Below, one piece after another: positions 9,390 to 17,994 of a stretch of DNA of 64,000 nucleotides. Under the pieces are notes generated by a model. The model was not told the origin of the DNA and did not search any database. It was given only the letters and a program-made list of their open reading frames with translations. The stretch spans positions 1-64,000 of the forward strand of contig JAITLR010000015.1 in assembly GCA_031277805.1 (NCBI GenBank). The letters are read 5' to 3'. The DNA is from Comamonas sp. (lineage in GTDB: Bacteria > Pseudomonadota > Gammaproteobacteria > Burkholderiales > Burkholderiaceae_C). Position numbers and translations under genes: made by a program. The stretch's first letter is position 1; each line of letters begins with the position of its first letter.

Positions 9390-9581
9390 TCTGGAAACCA
9401 CCCCTTCACGGCATGCATCAAAGGGCGAGATACAGCATTCTTTGTTCCTTTTTGATCGCAACTAATCAATACATTCCCTAGGCTTTATTCTTTTTTATTC
9501 GTTTGGTAGCTTTCACGTGATGACTTCGCGGCAAATACGCTATAACCGGGCGCAGCCATTTGCCTCTCCCCTGGAATCGCC
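9390..9581. promoter_or_regulatory. Divergent promoter region glpS / glpR
   Basis: This 192-base gap separates the uptake operon from glpR-GNAT-glpK. It is AT-rich around 9436-9510 and contains TTTATTC (9484-9490) followed by TTATTCGTTT (9495-9504), similar to the TTCGTTT units ahead of glpD. It is the natural place for the GlpR operator controlling both directions. Exact promoters were not assigned. Confidence 0.5.
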
Positions 9582-10346
9582 GTGAACACCAATCCCCGCC
9601 AATTGCAGCTCGTTGAAGAAGTCCGCGCTCGCCAATCCACCTCGGTCGAACAGTTGGCAGACAGCCTTGGTGTAACGCTGCAAACGATAAGGCGCGACAT
9701 TCAGAAGCTAGCCGACGCCGGCCTTCTGGTGCGTTTTCACGGCGGGGTGCGCGTGCCCAGCGCCACGGTGGAGAACCTGGCCCACACCCAGCGCCAGGTA
9801 CTGCATGCCGAAGGCAAGATGCGTATCGCCCGTGCCGTGGCCGAGGCTGTTCCCAATGGCTGTTCGCTGATTCTGAACATCGGCACCACGACCGAGGCCG
9901 TGGCTCAGGCACTGCTGCAGCACAAGGGGTTGCGCGTCATCACCAACAATCTCAACGTGGCCGCCATCCTCAGCAGCAACGCCGACTGCGAAGTCATCGT
10001 CGCTGGCGGCGTCGTGCGCACACGCGACCGCGGCATCGTGGGCGAAGCGGCCGTGGACTTCATGCGTCAGTTCAAAGTGGACATTGCCGTGATCGGCATC
10101 TCGGCCATAGAACCCGACGGCACGCTGCGCGACTTCGACCTGCGTGAGGTCAAGGTGGCGCAGACCATCATCGGCCAATCCCGTGAAGTCTGGCTGGCCG
10201 CCGACCACAGCAAGTTCAGCCGCCAGGCCATGGTGGAGTTGGCACGCCTGAACCAGATCGATCGCCTGTTTACCGACGTACCGCCTTCAGCACCCTTCGA
10301 CGCGCTGCTGCGCGACGCCGAAGTGCAATGCACGATTGCGCAATGA
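9582..10346 (+). CDS. glpR: Glycerol-3-phosphate regulon repressor, DeoR family
   Basis: A 254-residue DeoR-type regulator with a GTG start. Residues 5-57 are the winged helix-turn-helix (STSVEQLADSLGVTLQTIRR) and the rest is the sugar-phosphate-binding DeoRC domain with the IGTTTEAVAQAL motif. GlpR normally represses glp genes and is released by glycerol-3-phosphate. It lies divergent to glpS and its stop overlaps the next start (ATGA at 10343-10346), so repressor, acetyltransferase and kinase are made from one message. Confidence 0.92.
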   Translation: MNTNPRQLQLVEEVRARQSTSVEQLADSLGVTLQTIRRDIQKLADAGLLVRFHGGVRVPSATVENLAHTQRQVLHAEGKMRIARAVAEAVPNGCSLILNIGTTTEAVAQALLQHKGLRVITNNLNVAAILSSNADCEVIVAGGVVRTRDRGIVGEAAVDFMRQFKVDIAVIGISAIEPDGTLRDFDLREVKVAQTIIGQSREVWLAADHSKFSRQAMVELARLNQIDRLFTDVPPSAPFDALLRDAEVQCTIAQ

Positions 10347-10843
10347 CCAGCCATCTGCTGAACCACATCCGCCCTGCCCTGCCCAGTGATGCGGCAGGCA
10401 TCAGCGAACTGCTGCACGGTATAGGCTGGTTCAAGGCTTATGAGGACCGCAGCGCTGCACAGAACACCGAAGCCATTCAATCACTGTTGATCAGCGCTCA
10501 TGCAGAGCCCGAGCGCAGCCTGCTGCTGGTGGCCGAAGACGCCCAACAGCGCCTGAATGGCTATTGCGCCATCCACTGGCTGCCCGTAGCCGTGCTGCAG
10601 GGCTGGGAAGGCTATGTCAGCGAGCTGTTCATTGCCGAGCGTGCACGCGGCCTGGGTCTGGGCCAGCAACTGCTGGACGCTGCTACCGAGGCTGCTCGCG
10701 CGCGCGACTGCCTGCGCATCTGGCTGGTCAACAACCGTGAGCGTCCGTCCTATGCACGGGGCTTTTATTCACAGCAGGGCTGGTCCGAGCAAGCCGAGAT
10801 GGCCCGCTTTGTACTGCCCCTGCGAACCATAGACAACTCATGA
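10343..10843 (+). CDS. GNAT-family N-acetyltransferase
   Basis: A 166-residue GNAT protein. The acetyl-CoA motif A appears as [20 protein letters not shown] (near residues 94-113, Q/RxxGxG/A type) and motif B near [14 protein letters not shown]. The substrate cannot be read from the sequence. Both ends overlap their neighbours by ATGA (glpR and glpK), so it is translationally locked into the glycerol operon. Acetylation of a Glp protein or of a small molecule is possible but speculative. The start at 10343 is chosen for the overlap; ATG at 10328 is an alternative. Confidence 0.85.
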   Translation: MTSHLLNHIRPALPSDAAGISELLHGIGWFKAYEDRSAAQNTEAIQSLLISAHAEPERSLLLVAEDAQQRLNGYCAIHWLPVAVLQGWEGYVSELFIAERARGLGLGQQLLDAATEAARARDCLRIWLVNNRERPSYARGFYSQQGWSEQAEMARFVLPLRTIDNS

Positions 10844-12348
10844 CCGCCTATCTGCTTGCCCTGGATCAGGGCACCTCCAGCTCCCGCTCCATCGTGTTTG
10901 ATGCCCAAGGCCGCCTTGTGGCCTCGGCACAGCTGGAGCTGCCGCAGATCTATCCGCGCCCCGGCTGGGTGGAACATGACCCGCAGGAAATCTGGCGCAC
11001 CCAGCTGACCACCGCCAAGGAAGCGCTGACCAAGGCCGGCTTGACCGCACGCGACATCCGCGCCGTGGGCATCACCAACCAGCGCGAAACCACCGTGGTC
11101 TGGAACCGCAAGACCGGCGCGCCCATCCACCACGCCATCGTCTGGCAGGATCGCCGCGCCGAGCCCATCTGCGCCGCGCTGCGCGAAGCCGGCATGGCCG
11201 ACACCATCCAGCAAAAGACCGGCCTGCTGATCGATGCCTACTTCTCGGGTTCCAAGCTGCAATGGCTGCTGGACCATGTGCCCGGTGCCCGCGCGGCTGC
11301 CGAAGCCGGCGATCTGGCCTTTGGCACGGTGGACTGCTGGCTGATCTGGCAGCTCACGGGTGGCGCATCAGGTACAGGTCGCCATGTCACCGATGTGAGC
11401 AATGCCAGCCGCACCATGCTGTTCAATGTGCACACCAACCAGTGGGACGACGAGTTGCTGGCCGCGCTGCGCATTCCCAAATCGCTGCTGCCCGAAGTGC
11501 TGCCTTCGGCCGCCGACTTCGGCAAGACCGCTGCGGATGTATTGGGCGGAGAGATTGCCATCGGTGGCGTGGCTGGCGACCAGCAATCCGCGCTCTTCGG
11601 TCAGGCCTGCTTCACAGCCGGCATGGCCAAGAATACCTATGGCACAGGCTGCTTCATGCTGATGCATACGGGCGGCAAGTTCCAGACCTCGGCCAACGGC
11701 CTGCTGACCACGTCGGCCGCACAGCCCACGGCCACGCCCCAGTTTGCGCTGGAGGGCAGCGTGTTCGTGGGTGGCGCCGTGGTGCAATGGCTGCGTGACG
11801 GCCTGCAGGCCATCGAGCACAGCGGTCAGGTGCAGCAACTGGCCGAAAGCGTACCCGACAGCGGCGGCGTGATGATGGTGCCTGCCTTCACCGGCCTGGG
11901 CGCCCCTTACTGGAAACCTGACGCACGTGGCACCATCACCGGCCTGACGCGCGGCACCACCATTGCCCACATCGCCCGCGCAGCGCTGGAATCCATCGCC
12001 TACCAAAGTGCGGCCCTGCTGTTGGCCATGAGCCGCGATGCCGTCGCCCGCGGCGGTACACCGGTGAGCGAGCTGCGCGTGGACGGCGGCGCCTGTGTGA
12101 ACAATCTGCTGATGCAATTCCAGGCCGATCTGCTGGGCATTCCCGTCGTGCGCCCTGCCTGCGTGGAAACCACGGCCCTGGGCGCAGCCTATCTGGCAGG
12201 CTTGTCCACCGGCGTATATCAGAGCACCGAAGAGCTGTCCGCGCTATGGAAGGCCGAGCGCCGCTTTGTGCCCACGCTGAGCAAGGAGCGCGCCGACGAA
12301 CTCATGCAGCGCTGGGAGCAGGCCGTGCGCCAGACCACGGCCGCCTGA
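10840..12348 (+). CDS. glpK: Glycerol kinase
   Basis: A 502-residue FGGY kinase that phosphorylates glycerol to sn-glycerol-3-phosphate with ATP in the cytoplasm. It starts [20 protein letters not shown], the phosphate-1 motif of GlpK. Other hallmarks are [29 protein letters not shown] and the C-terminal FGGY signature [20 protein letters not shown]. Length equals E. coli GlpK. The start overlaps the stop of the acetyltransferase gene. The product feeds GlpD, and a terminator follows at 12410. Confidence 0.97.
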   Translation: MTAYLLALDQGTSSSRSIVFDAQGRLVASAQLELPQIYPRPGWVEHDPQEIWRTQLTTAKEALTKAGLTARDIRAVGITNQRETTVVWNRKTGAPIHHAIVWQDRRAEPICAALREAGMADTIQQKTGLLIDAYFSGSKLQWLLDHVPGARAAAEAGDLAFGTVDCWLIWQLTGGASGTGRHVTDVSNASRTMLFNVHTNQWDDELLAALRIPKSLLPEVLPSAADFGKTAADVLGGEIAIGGVAGDQQSALFGQACFTAGMAKNTYGTGCFMLMHTGGKFQTSANGLLTTSAAQPTATPQFALEGSVFVGGAVVQWLRDGLQAIEHSGQVQQLAESVPDSGGVMMVPAFTGLGAPYWKPDARGTITGLTRGTTIAHIARAALESIAYQSAALLLAMSRDAVARGGTPVSELRVDGGACVNNLLMQFQADLLGIPVVRPACVETTALGAAYLAGLSTGVYQSTEELSALWKAERRFVPTLSKERADELMQRWEQAVRQTTAA

Positions 12349-12357
12349 AAACTCTTA

Positions 12358-12407
12358 CTTTGATAGCAGTCAGCGCTTTATGGATAAGCGCTAACGGCTC
12401 AAAGAAC
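12358..12407. repeat. Full palindromic TTTGATAGC/AGCGCTT repeat
   Basis: The inner arms AGCGCTT (12372-12378) and AAGCGCT flank a 7-base loop, and the outer arms CTTTGA and TCAAAG pair around them. It lies directly 3' of glpK. This is the clearest copy of the family, with 15439-15486. Confidence 0.75.
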
Positions 12408-12409
12408 AT

Positions 12410-12440
12410 AAAAAAGGGATGCATCAGCATCCCTTTTTTA
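12410..12440. terminator. Bidirectional rho-independent terminator glpK/aqpZ
   Basis: AAAAAGGGATGC-ATCA-GCATCCCTTTTTT forms a 12-bp perfect stem with an A-run on one side and a T-run on the other. It sits between the convergent glpK (+) and aqpZ (-) and can serve both. Confidence 0.92.
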
Positions 12441-12457
12441 TTCAATTCACAGAGGCA

Positions 12458-13156
12458 TCAGTCCTCGTCACCCAACAGCGCCTTGTGGATCAGCGCGCCG
12501 ATGATGGCCCCCACGATGGGAGCCAACCAGAACAGCCACAGCTGCTCCAGAGCAATCGAAGGACCGAACAGCGCGGGACCCGTGCTGCGCGCAGGGTTGA
12601 CCGATGTATTGGTCACAGGAATCGAGATCAGGTGGATCAGCGTCAGGCACAGGCCGATGCTCATGCCGGCGAAACCTACCGCCGCCTTCTTGGTGGTGGA
12701 GCCCAGGATCACCAACAGGAAGATCGCTGTCAGCACCACTTCGGTCACCAGTGCGGACGTCATATTGAACTTGCCAGGTGAATGCTCGCCATAGCCATTG
12801 GTGGCCAGATCGGTCACATTGGCACCGGCCTTGCCTGTGGCGATCAGATACAGCACAGCGGCAGCCGCGATCGCACCCAGCACCTGCGAAATGACGTAGC
12901 CAGGCAGCTCAGCCGCACGAAAACGCCCTGCCACCGCCAGCCCCACGGACACCGCCGGGTTGAAGTGACCGCCGGACACGGGACCGAAAGCATAGGCCCC
13001 TGTCAGCACGGTCAGGCCAAACGCCAGAGCCACGCCCAGCAGACCGATGCCAACCTCTGGAAAAGCCGCAGCCAGCACCGCGCTGCCGCAGCCGCCAAAG
13101 GTGAGCCAGAACGTGCCCAGAAACTCCGCCGACCACTTTTTGACATTGGATGCCAT
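12458..13156 (-). CDS. aqpZ: Aquaporin Z (water channel)
   Basis: A 232-residue MIP-family protein starting [16 protein letters not shown] at 13156, with GGGAGAG upstream. The two NPA boxes are HFNPAVS (64-70) and SVNPARS (185-191). The selectivity filter residues H175 and R190 are those of AqpZ, not of the glycerol facilitator GlpF, and the stretch [12 protein letters not shown] is nearly identical to E. coli AqpZ. Despite lying beside glpK it should therefore conduct water. It is convergent with glpK and shares its terminator. Confidence 0.93.
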   Translation of the reverse strand: MASNVKKWSAEFLGTFWLTFGGCGSAVLAAAFPEVGIGLLGVALAFGLTVLTGAYAFGPVSGGHFNPAVSVGLAVAGRFRAAELPGYVISQVLGAIAAAAVLYLIATGKAGANVTDLATNGYGEHSPGKFNMTSALVTEVVLTAIFLLVILGSTTKKAAVGFAGMSIGLCLTLIHLISIPVTNTSVNPARSTGPALFGPSIALEQLWLFWLAPIVGAIIGALIHKALLGDED

Positions 13157-13255
13157 GATTGCTCTCCCACGTTTCGATGAATGCTGCCCTGCAACACACA
13201 AGGCATGACACCGGACATCTTAAAAAGCGCATTGCGAAATGCACAAGGCACAAAT

Positions 13256-14434
13256 GTGAACAATCTGCGACATCATTTGCCGCTTTCTACATTGCTGCTC
13301 GGCATTTTTCTGACAGCCTGCAGCACCACGCCGCAGACCACAGCCACCATCTGCAGCAGTCCGGCAGCCACCCCATGGACGCTGCTGGGCGAGGTCCGCT
13401 GGCCCCACGACCTGCTGTTTGCAGGCACAAACGTCGGCGGTCTGTCTGCCATCGACTACGACCCGGGCAGCGGCCTCTATTACCTGGCCAGCGACGACCG
13501 CTCCGCACAGGATCCGGCCCGGCTGTACACAGCCCGCATCCGCTATGACGGAGCAGGTCTGCAGGAGGTCAATCTGCAAAGCGTCATCCCTTTGCGAGGC
13601 CCGAGCCAGCAGTTGTTCACCAGCAGCAAAGCGCCTGAGCCGGGAATCGCCACACCCGACGCTGAAGCACTGCGTGTGCTGCCTGGAGGGAAGTCATTGC
13701 TCTGGAGCTCCGAGGGCGACTTCGCACGCGGCTTTGGCCCGCAAATCATCGAGTCCGCTACGGATGGAAGCTGGCAGCAGCAATGGTCTCTGCCGCCCGG
13801 CCACGACCTCCCCCACCAGCCCAATCAAGGACCGCGCAATAACTTCACGCTGGAGGGCATGGCCGTCAGCGACGATGGCAAGACGCTGTGGGTCGCCATG
13901 GAAGCGCCACTCCGGCAAGACGGGCCCATGCCCTCGCCTGGCAGGGCAGGCGGCCCCGTACGTATCACGGCCTATGACATGGCCACGCAGCAGCCGGTGC
14001 GCCAGCTGGCTTATGTGCCTGACGCGCTGCCAGCCGGACTCTGGATACAGCGCCGTGCGCTCAACGGCATCAGCGAGATCCTGGCCGATGGGCCCGATCA
14101 TCTGCTGGTACTGGAGCGTTCCTTCGCACCGCCACTGCGCTTTGGCGCGCGCATTTACCGCATCAGCACGCGCCCGGAAGCTGGTAGCAATACGCTGAAT
14201 CAGCCGCAGCTCACATCCGGCAACCACCAGCCGCTATCAAAGACGCTAGTGCTGGATCTGACCGATGCCGGCCTGCGCTCTGTGGACAACATCGAGGGCA
14301 TGAGCTGGGGCCCGCCCTTGTCCGACGGCCGCCGCGTGCTGCTGCTGGTCAGCGACAACAACTTCAACCCTGCCGAGATCACCCAGTTTGTCGCGTTGCG
14401 CCAGGAAACCGGCAGCTGCGCCGCAGGTTTATAG
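13256..14434 (+). CDS. Esterase-like-activity-of-phytase family lipoprotein
   Basis: A 392-residue protein of the Phytase-like (PF13449) type, which folds as a propeller; the substrate is unknown. The GTG at 13256 is chosen because AAGG lies upstream and it gives a clean lipoprotein signal: MNNLRHH, hydrophobic core, lipobox LTAC with Cys22. Family motifs include SAIDYDPGSGLYYLASDD near the N-terminus, LEGMAVSDDGKTLWVAMEAP in the middle and DNIEGMSWGP near the end. It should be anchored to a periplasm-facing membrane. The start codon lies 99 bases from divergent aqpZ. Confidence 0.82.
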   Translation: MNNLRHHLPLSTLLLGIFLTACSTTPQTTATICSSPAATPWTLLGEVRWPHDLLFAGTNVGGLSAIDYDPGSGLYYLASDDRSAQDPARLYTARIRYDGAGLQEVNLQSVIPLRGPSQQLFTSSKAPEPGIATPDAEALRVLPGGKSLLWSSEGDFARGFGPQIIESATDGSWQQQWSLPPGHDLPHQPNQGPRNNFTLEGMAVSDDGKTLWVAMEAPLRQDGPMPSPGRAGGPVRITAYDMATQQPVRQLAYVPDALPAGLWIQRRALNGISEILADGPDHLLVLERSFAPPLRFGARIYRISTRPEAGSNTLNQPQLTSGNHQPLSKTLVLDLTDAGLRSVDNIEGMSWGPPLSDGRRVLLLVSDNNFNPAEITQFVALRQETGSCAAGL

Positions 14435-14486
14435 TGCCTGTCGGGGTCTGATGTGCAGACCCATCTTTGCAGACCGAATCACCACC

Positions 14487-15326
14487 ATGAGCCAGACGAA
14501 CACCTCGCAAACCGCTTTCCCTCCCATTGCCTTCATCGGCGGCGGCAATATGGCCAGCGCCATCATCGGCGGCCTGATCCGTCAGGGTGTTCCGGCCAGC
14601 AACATCACCGTGGTCGAGCCTTTCGAAGCCTCCCGCCAGGCCCTCAAGACCCAGTTCGGCATAGATGCTCTGCCCAAAGCCAGCGATGCCCTGCAAAACG
14701 CGCAACTCGTGGTCTGGGCCGTCAAGCCACAGAGTTTCAAGGAAGCCGCCGAACCCGTGGCAGCCTTCACCCGCAATGCACTGCACCTGAGCGTGGCAGC
14801 CGGCATCACCACCGAAAGCGTGGCTGGATGGACAGGCACCCAGCGCATCGTGCGTGCCATGCCCAATACACCGGCTCTGGTCGGCAAGGGCATGACCGGC
14901 CTGTTTGCACGTCCCGAGGTGGATGCCGCCGGCAAGGCCTTGGTTGAGGCCGTGATCGGCAGCACGGGCGAACTTACCTGGGTGGACAAGGAAGAACATC
15001 TGGACGCCGTGACCGCCCTCTCCGGCTCCGGTCCTGCCTATGTGTTTCTATTCCTCGAAGCCATGGCCCAGGCCGGGGTCGACATGGGCCTGACGGCCGA
15101 ACAAAGCTACAAGCTGGCCGTCGCCACGTTTGCAGGCGGCTCGGAGTTGGCGGCACGCTCCAGCGAAAGCGCCGAAGTCCTGCGCCAGCGCGTGACCAGC
15201 AAGGGCGGCACCACCTATGCGGCCATCACCCATATGCAGGAGAACAAGCTGCCCGAAATCTTCATCGCCGCCATGCGCAAGGCCGAGGCCCGAGCCAGAG
15301 AGCTGGCTGAGGAGTTCGGCAAATAA
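14487..15326 (+). CDS. proC: Pyrroline-5-carboxylate reductase
   Basis: A 279-residue enzyme that makes L-proline from pyrroline-5-carboxylate with NAD(P)H. The Rossmann motif FIGGGNMASAIIGGL lies at residues 13-27, RAMPNTPALVGKGMT is the family's central motif, and the P5CR signature AVTALSGSGPAYVFLFLEAM with KGGTT is near the C-terminus. Length is normal. It starts 52 bases after the phytase-like gene, and is followed by a GC-rich 3' element and a strong terminator. Confidence 0.96.
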   Translation: MSQTNTSQTAFPPIAFIGGGNMASAIIGGLIRQGVPASNITVVEPFEASRQALKTQFGIDALPKASDALQNAQLVVWAVKPQSFKEAAEPVAAFTRNALHLSVAAGITTESVAGWTGTQRIVRAMPNTPALVGKGMTGLFARPEVDAAGKALVEAVIGSTGELTWVDKEEHLDAVTALSGSGPAYVFLFLEAMAQAGVDMGLTAEQSYKLAVATFAGGSELAARSSESAEVLRQRVTSKGGTTYAAITHMQENKLPEIFIAAMRKAEARARELAEEFGK

Positions 15327-15329
15327 AAA

Positions 15330-15405
15330 AGCCCCCACGCTTGCCCACTGACATGTGGCAGCGGCCCCCAAGGGCGCGCTTATTGCCTTGGGGCGGCCCG
15401 GCGGC
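15330..15405 (+). repeat. GC-rich 3' hairpin element (type B) after proC
   Basis: Directly after the proC stop the plus strand reads AAGCCCCCACGCTTGCCCACTG, then GGCCCCCAAGGGCGC and CCTTGGGGCGGCCCGGCGG. The start matches the element after glpP (6068-6142). It sits in sense orientation at the 3' end of proC, ahead of a separate terminator. Confidence 0.65.
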
Positions 15406-15406
15406 A

Positions 15407-15434
15407 ATAAAAAACCGGCACATGCCGGTTTTTT
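15407..15434 (+). terminator. Rho-independent terminator of proC
   Basis: AAAAAACCGGCA-CA-TGCCGGTTTTTT gives a perfect stem of about 12 bp with a T-run. It lies between convergent proC and ubiA and can work both ways. Confidence 0.9.
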
Positions 15435-15438
15435 GAGT

Positions 15439-15486
15439 CTTTTAAGCCTCTAACGCTTGCACAGCAAGCGCGAGCAGCTATCAAAA
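15439..15486. repeat. Full palindromic TTTGATAGC/AGCGCTT repeat
   Basis: TTTTAAGCCTCTAACGCTTG and CAAGCGCGAGCAGCTATCAAAA form an inverted repeat with the inner stem CGCTTG/CAAGCG and a 5-base loop. It lies just 3' of ubiA on the minus strand. Confidence 0.72.
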
Positions 15487-15500
15487 CAGCTACAACAGGG

Positions 15501-16382
15501 CTACTTCAGCGCAAACCCCAGCGCCACGCCAGCGAAGATGGCTGCACCTATCCAGTGGCTCTTGCTGAAGGCCACAAAACAGCCTTCGCGCGTGCGGTTG
15601 CGGATCAAGGTGTAGTGCCAGACGATCTGCGCCGCCGCCACGGCCATGCCCAGCCAGAAAGGCCAGCCGAGTCCATAAGGCGCCAGCACCCAGGCAATCA
15701 AGCCCCAGCACAGCACGAAAAAGCCCATCACCCCCACCACATCGAAGCGGCCCAGGGTGATGGCCGAGGTCTTCATGCCGATCTTCAGATCGTCATCACG
15801 GTCCACCATCGCGTATTCGGTGTCATAGGCCAGCACCAGAAACATATTGGCCAGCCACAGGATCCAGGCCGTAGCGTTGACCTCGCCGGTAACGGCCGCG
15901 AACGCGATCACGATGCCGAAATTGAAGGCAATGCCCAGAAAGGCCTGAGGCATGGCAAAAAAGCGCTTGGTGAACGGATAGAGGATGGTGAACAGCACGG
16001 CGGGCACCGACCAGGCCACCGCCTCCCAGCGCGTGGACAGCACCAGGCCGAAGGCCACCAGCGTGAGCACCAGGCCGACCATGGCCGCTTCCTTCACACT
16101 GATCTGGCCGCTGGTGATGGGGCGCTGCGTGGTGCGTTTCACATGCCTGTCGAAGTCGCGGTCGGCAATATCGTTGATGGTGCAGCCCGCGCTGCGCATC
16201 AGCACCGTGCCCAGCACAAAGACGATCAGCAGATGCCAGCCCGGAAAGCCGCTGGACGCCACCCACAGCGCCACCAGCGTGGGCCAGACCAGCACCAGCC
16301 AGCCCGCGGGACGGTTGAAGCGGATCAGATCCAGATACAGCGACAGCTTGGAGCGCGGCGAAGCAGGAATGGAGGCGGACAT
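15501..16382 (-). CDS. ubiA: 4-hydroxybenzoate octaprenyltransferase
   Basis: A 293-residue integral membrane prenyltransferase of ubiquinone synthesis that joins the prenyl chain to 4-hydroxybenzoate. The two Mg-diphosphate motifs are [15 protein letters not shown] (near residue 75) and [16 protein letters not shown] (near residue 190), with 7-9 hydrophobic segments. Length is that of E. coli UbiA. The ATG at 16382 ([20 protein letters not shown]) is preferred; 16424 is possible. Its stop is followed by the repeat at 15439-15486. Confidence 0.95.
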   Translation of the reverse strand: MSASIPASPRSKLSLYLDLIRFNRPAGWLVLVWPTLVALWVASSGFPGWHLLIVFVLGTVLMRSAGCTINDIADRDFDRHVKRTTQRPITSGQISVKEAAMVGLVLTLVAFGLVLSTRWEAVAWSVPAVLFTILYPFTKRFFAMPQAFLGIAFNFGIVIAFAAVTGEVNATAWILWLANMFLVLAYDTEYAMVDRDDDLKIGMKTSAITLGRFDVVGVMGFFVLCWGLIAWVLAPYGLGWPFWLGMAVAAAQIVWHYTLIRNRTREGCFVAFSKSHWIGAAIFAGVALGFALK

Positions 16383-16433
16383 GGGGGCAGGTTCCGGAAG
16401 ACAGGAGATCACGACCGGGCCCATGAGCCACGG

Positions 16434-17282
16434 TCAGCGCAACGGCAATTGTGCCTCGGCCTGCGGTGACCGAAGGGCGCCGCCCCCATGCTCGACACGG
16501 TCTGTCACCCATAGCACCAACGCTGTCCAGACCAGACCCAGACACAGGCCGGCCAGTACATCGCTGGCATAGTGCACCGACAACAGCACGCGGCTCAGCC
16601 CCGTGCTCAGGGCCAGCAGCACCGCCGTCGCAAACACCCAAGCCCGCCAGCGCGGCGGCATGCGACGAGCGGCCAGCCAGGCCAGCATGCCGAAGACCGC
16701 GGCCGCGCCCGCACTATGGCCGCTGGGAAAGCTGAAGCCGGCCTCATGCACCAGGCCGCCCAGCGGACGTGCACGCTGCATGGCCGCCTTGATGCAGCGC
16801 ACCCATAGCCCCGTGCCGGCTACAGCCACCACCCAGCCCAGCAGCTGCAGGCTCTGGCGGCGCCACAGCAGCCAAAGGCCCACGGCCAGGCTCAGCAGCC
16901 CCATGACGCGCAAGTCCCCGAGCGTGGTCCAGCACTGAACCAGAGGCTGAAGTACCGGCGGCAAGCCGGCGCTCACCGCGCGCTGCAGCTTCAGGTCCAG
17001 GGCCATCAGCCCCTGCGGCGGCTGGATGGACTGGGACTGCTGCACACCAACGACCAGCATGGCCAGAACGGCAGCGGCCAAACCTGCCGCCGCCAGCAGC
17101 CGACCTCCGCCCGGCCTGAAATCCGCGCTGCGATCCTGCCACAGCCATGCGGCCCGGCCCTGCGCACGCCAGTGCAACATGCAGGCTGCGGCCAGCAACA
17201 AGACTAGCAACACCCAGATGGCATGACCATCCATCCACTGCACCAGCAAGACCATGGGAGCCACCGCAGAAAGCACGCGCAT
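16434..17282 (-). CDS. PAP2-family membrane phosphatase
   Basis: A 282-residue membrane protein with the three PAP2 motifs in order: KAAMQRARP (K-x6-RP), PSGH in SFPSGHSAGAAA, and SRVLLSVHYASD (SR-x5-H-x3-D). About six hydrophobic segments are seen. Such enzymes act on phosphatidate, undecaprenyl diphosphate or glycerophospholipid phosphates; the substrate cannot be decided here. The start MRVLSAVAPMV at 17282 has AAGGA close upstream. The 51-base gap suggests co-transcription with ubiA. Confidence 0.86.
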   Translation of the reverse strand: MRVLSAVAPMVLLVQWMDGHAIWVLLVLLLAAACMLHWRAQGRAAWLWQDRSADFRPGGGRLLAAAGLAAAVLAMLVVGVQQSQSIQPPQGLMALDLKLQRAVSAGLPPVLQPLVQCWTTLGDLRVMGLLSLAVGLWLLWRRQSLQLLGWVVAVAGTGLWVRCIKAAMQRARPLGGLVHEAGFSFPSGHSAGAAAVFGMLAWLAARRMPPRWRAWVFATAVLLALSTGLSRVLLSVHYASDVLAGLCLGLVWTALVLWVTDRVEHGGGALRSPQAEAQLPLR

Positions 17283-17291
17283 TCCTTTCAG

Positions 17292-17346
17292 GATCAAAAA
17301 GCGAAAAAGCCCTGGCGGGCCTTTAGAGGCTAACCAGCCAGGGCTT
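17292..17346 (-). terminator. Terminator downstream of dps
   Basis: On the minus strand AAGCCCTGGC (17346-17337) pairs perfectly with GCCAGGGCTT (17316-17307) across a 20-base loop and is followed by TTTTTCGCTTTTT. It lies 49 bases past the dps stop. Confidence 0.8.
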
Positions 17347-17394
17347 AAGGGAAACTGAAAGTATGGCCGTACTGACCCGCTGCCGCTGTGCGCT

Positions 17395-17931
17395 TCACTC
17401 CTCAAGCAGGGAGCGCAGCATCCAGGCCGCCTGCTCGTGTACGGCCAGACGCTGGGTCAGCAGATCGGCCGTGGGTTCGTCGCCGGCCTTGTCGGCTTGG
17501 GGAAACAGCTGGCGCGCCGTGCGCGCCACCGCCTCATGGCCTTGCACCAGGATGCGCACCATCTCCAGAGCCCTGGGCGGCTGGGCCGGGGCATCGGGCA
17601 GGCTGGTGAGCTTGCCGAACTGGGCATAGGAACCCGGCGCGTGATGGCCTAAGGCACGGATGCGCTCGGCCACGGGATCAACGGCGTTCCACAGCTCGGT
17701 GTACTGCGCCATGAACATGGTGTGCAGCGTGTTGAACATGGGGCCGGTCACGTTCCAGTGGAAGTTATGTGTGGTCAGGTACAGCGTATAGGTATCGGCC
17801 AGCAGGGCAGACAGCCCCTTGGCGATGGCCGCGCGGTCCTCGTCGCTGATGCCGATGTGGATGCCGGTCGCTACCTGCGGTGCGGCGTCCGCCTTGTGTT
17901 TCTGCGCTTTGTCTTTGCCTTGCTTGGCCAT
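17395..17931 (-). CDS. dps: Dps-type DNA-binding ferritin
   Basis: A 178-residue Dps protein that oxidises and stores iron with H2O2 and coats DNA. The ferroxidase ligands are visible: [12 protein letters not shown], then [17 protein letters not shown] and AERIRALG (His, His, Asp, Glu spacing). The N-terminal tail [15 protein letters not shown] is lysine-rich, the usual DNA-binding tail. Start at 17931 with AAAGG upstream. It lies 63 bases behind oxyR on the same strand, so OxyR may control it by read-through and directly. Confidence 0.94.
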   Translation of the reverse strand: MAKQGKDKAQKHKADAAPQVATGIHIGISDEDRAAIAKGLSALLADTYTLYLTTHNFHWNVTGPMFNTLHTMFMAQYTELWNAVDPVAERIRALGHHAPGSYAQFGKLTSLPDAPAQPPRALEMVRILVQGHEAVARTARQLFPQADKAGDEPTADLLTQRLAVHEQAAWMLRSLLEE

Positions 17932-17994
17932 GCTTTTACCTTTCGGGTTTAAAGAATCCAGACTCCACGCGCGCCAGAGCCGCTGCGGTGGCAC

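Noticed and set aside
14230..14247. Repeat copy inside the phytase-like gene
   Set aside because: GCTATCAAAGACGCTAG resembles the repeat but the units are arranged differently, so chance is likely.
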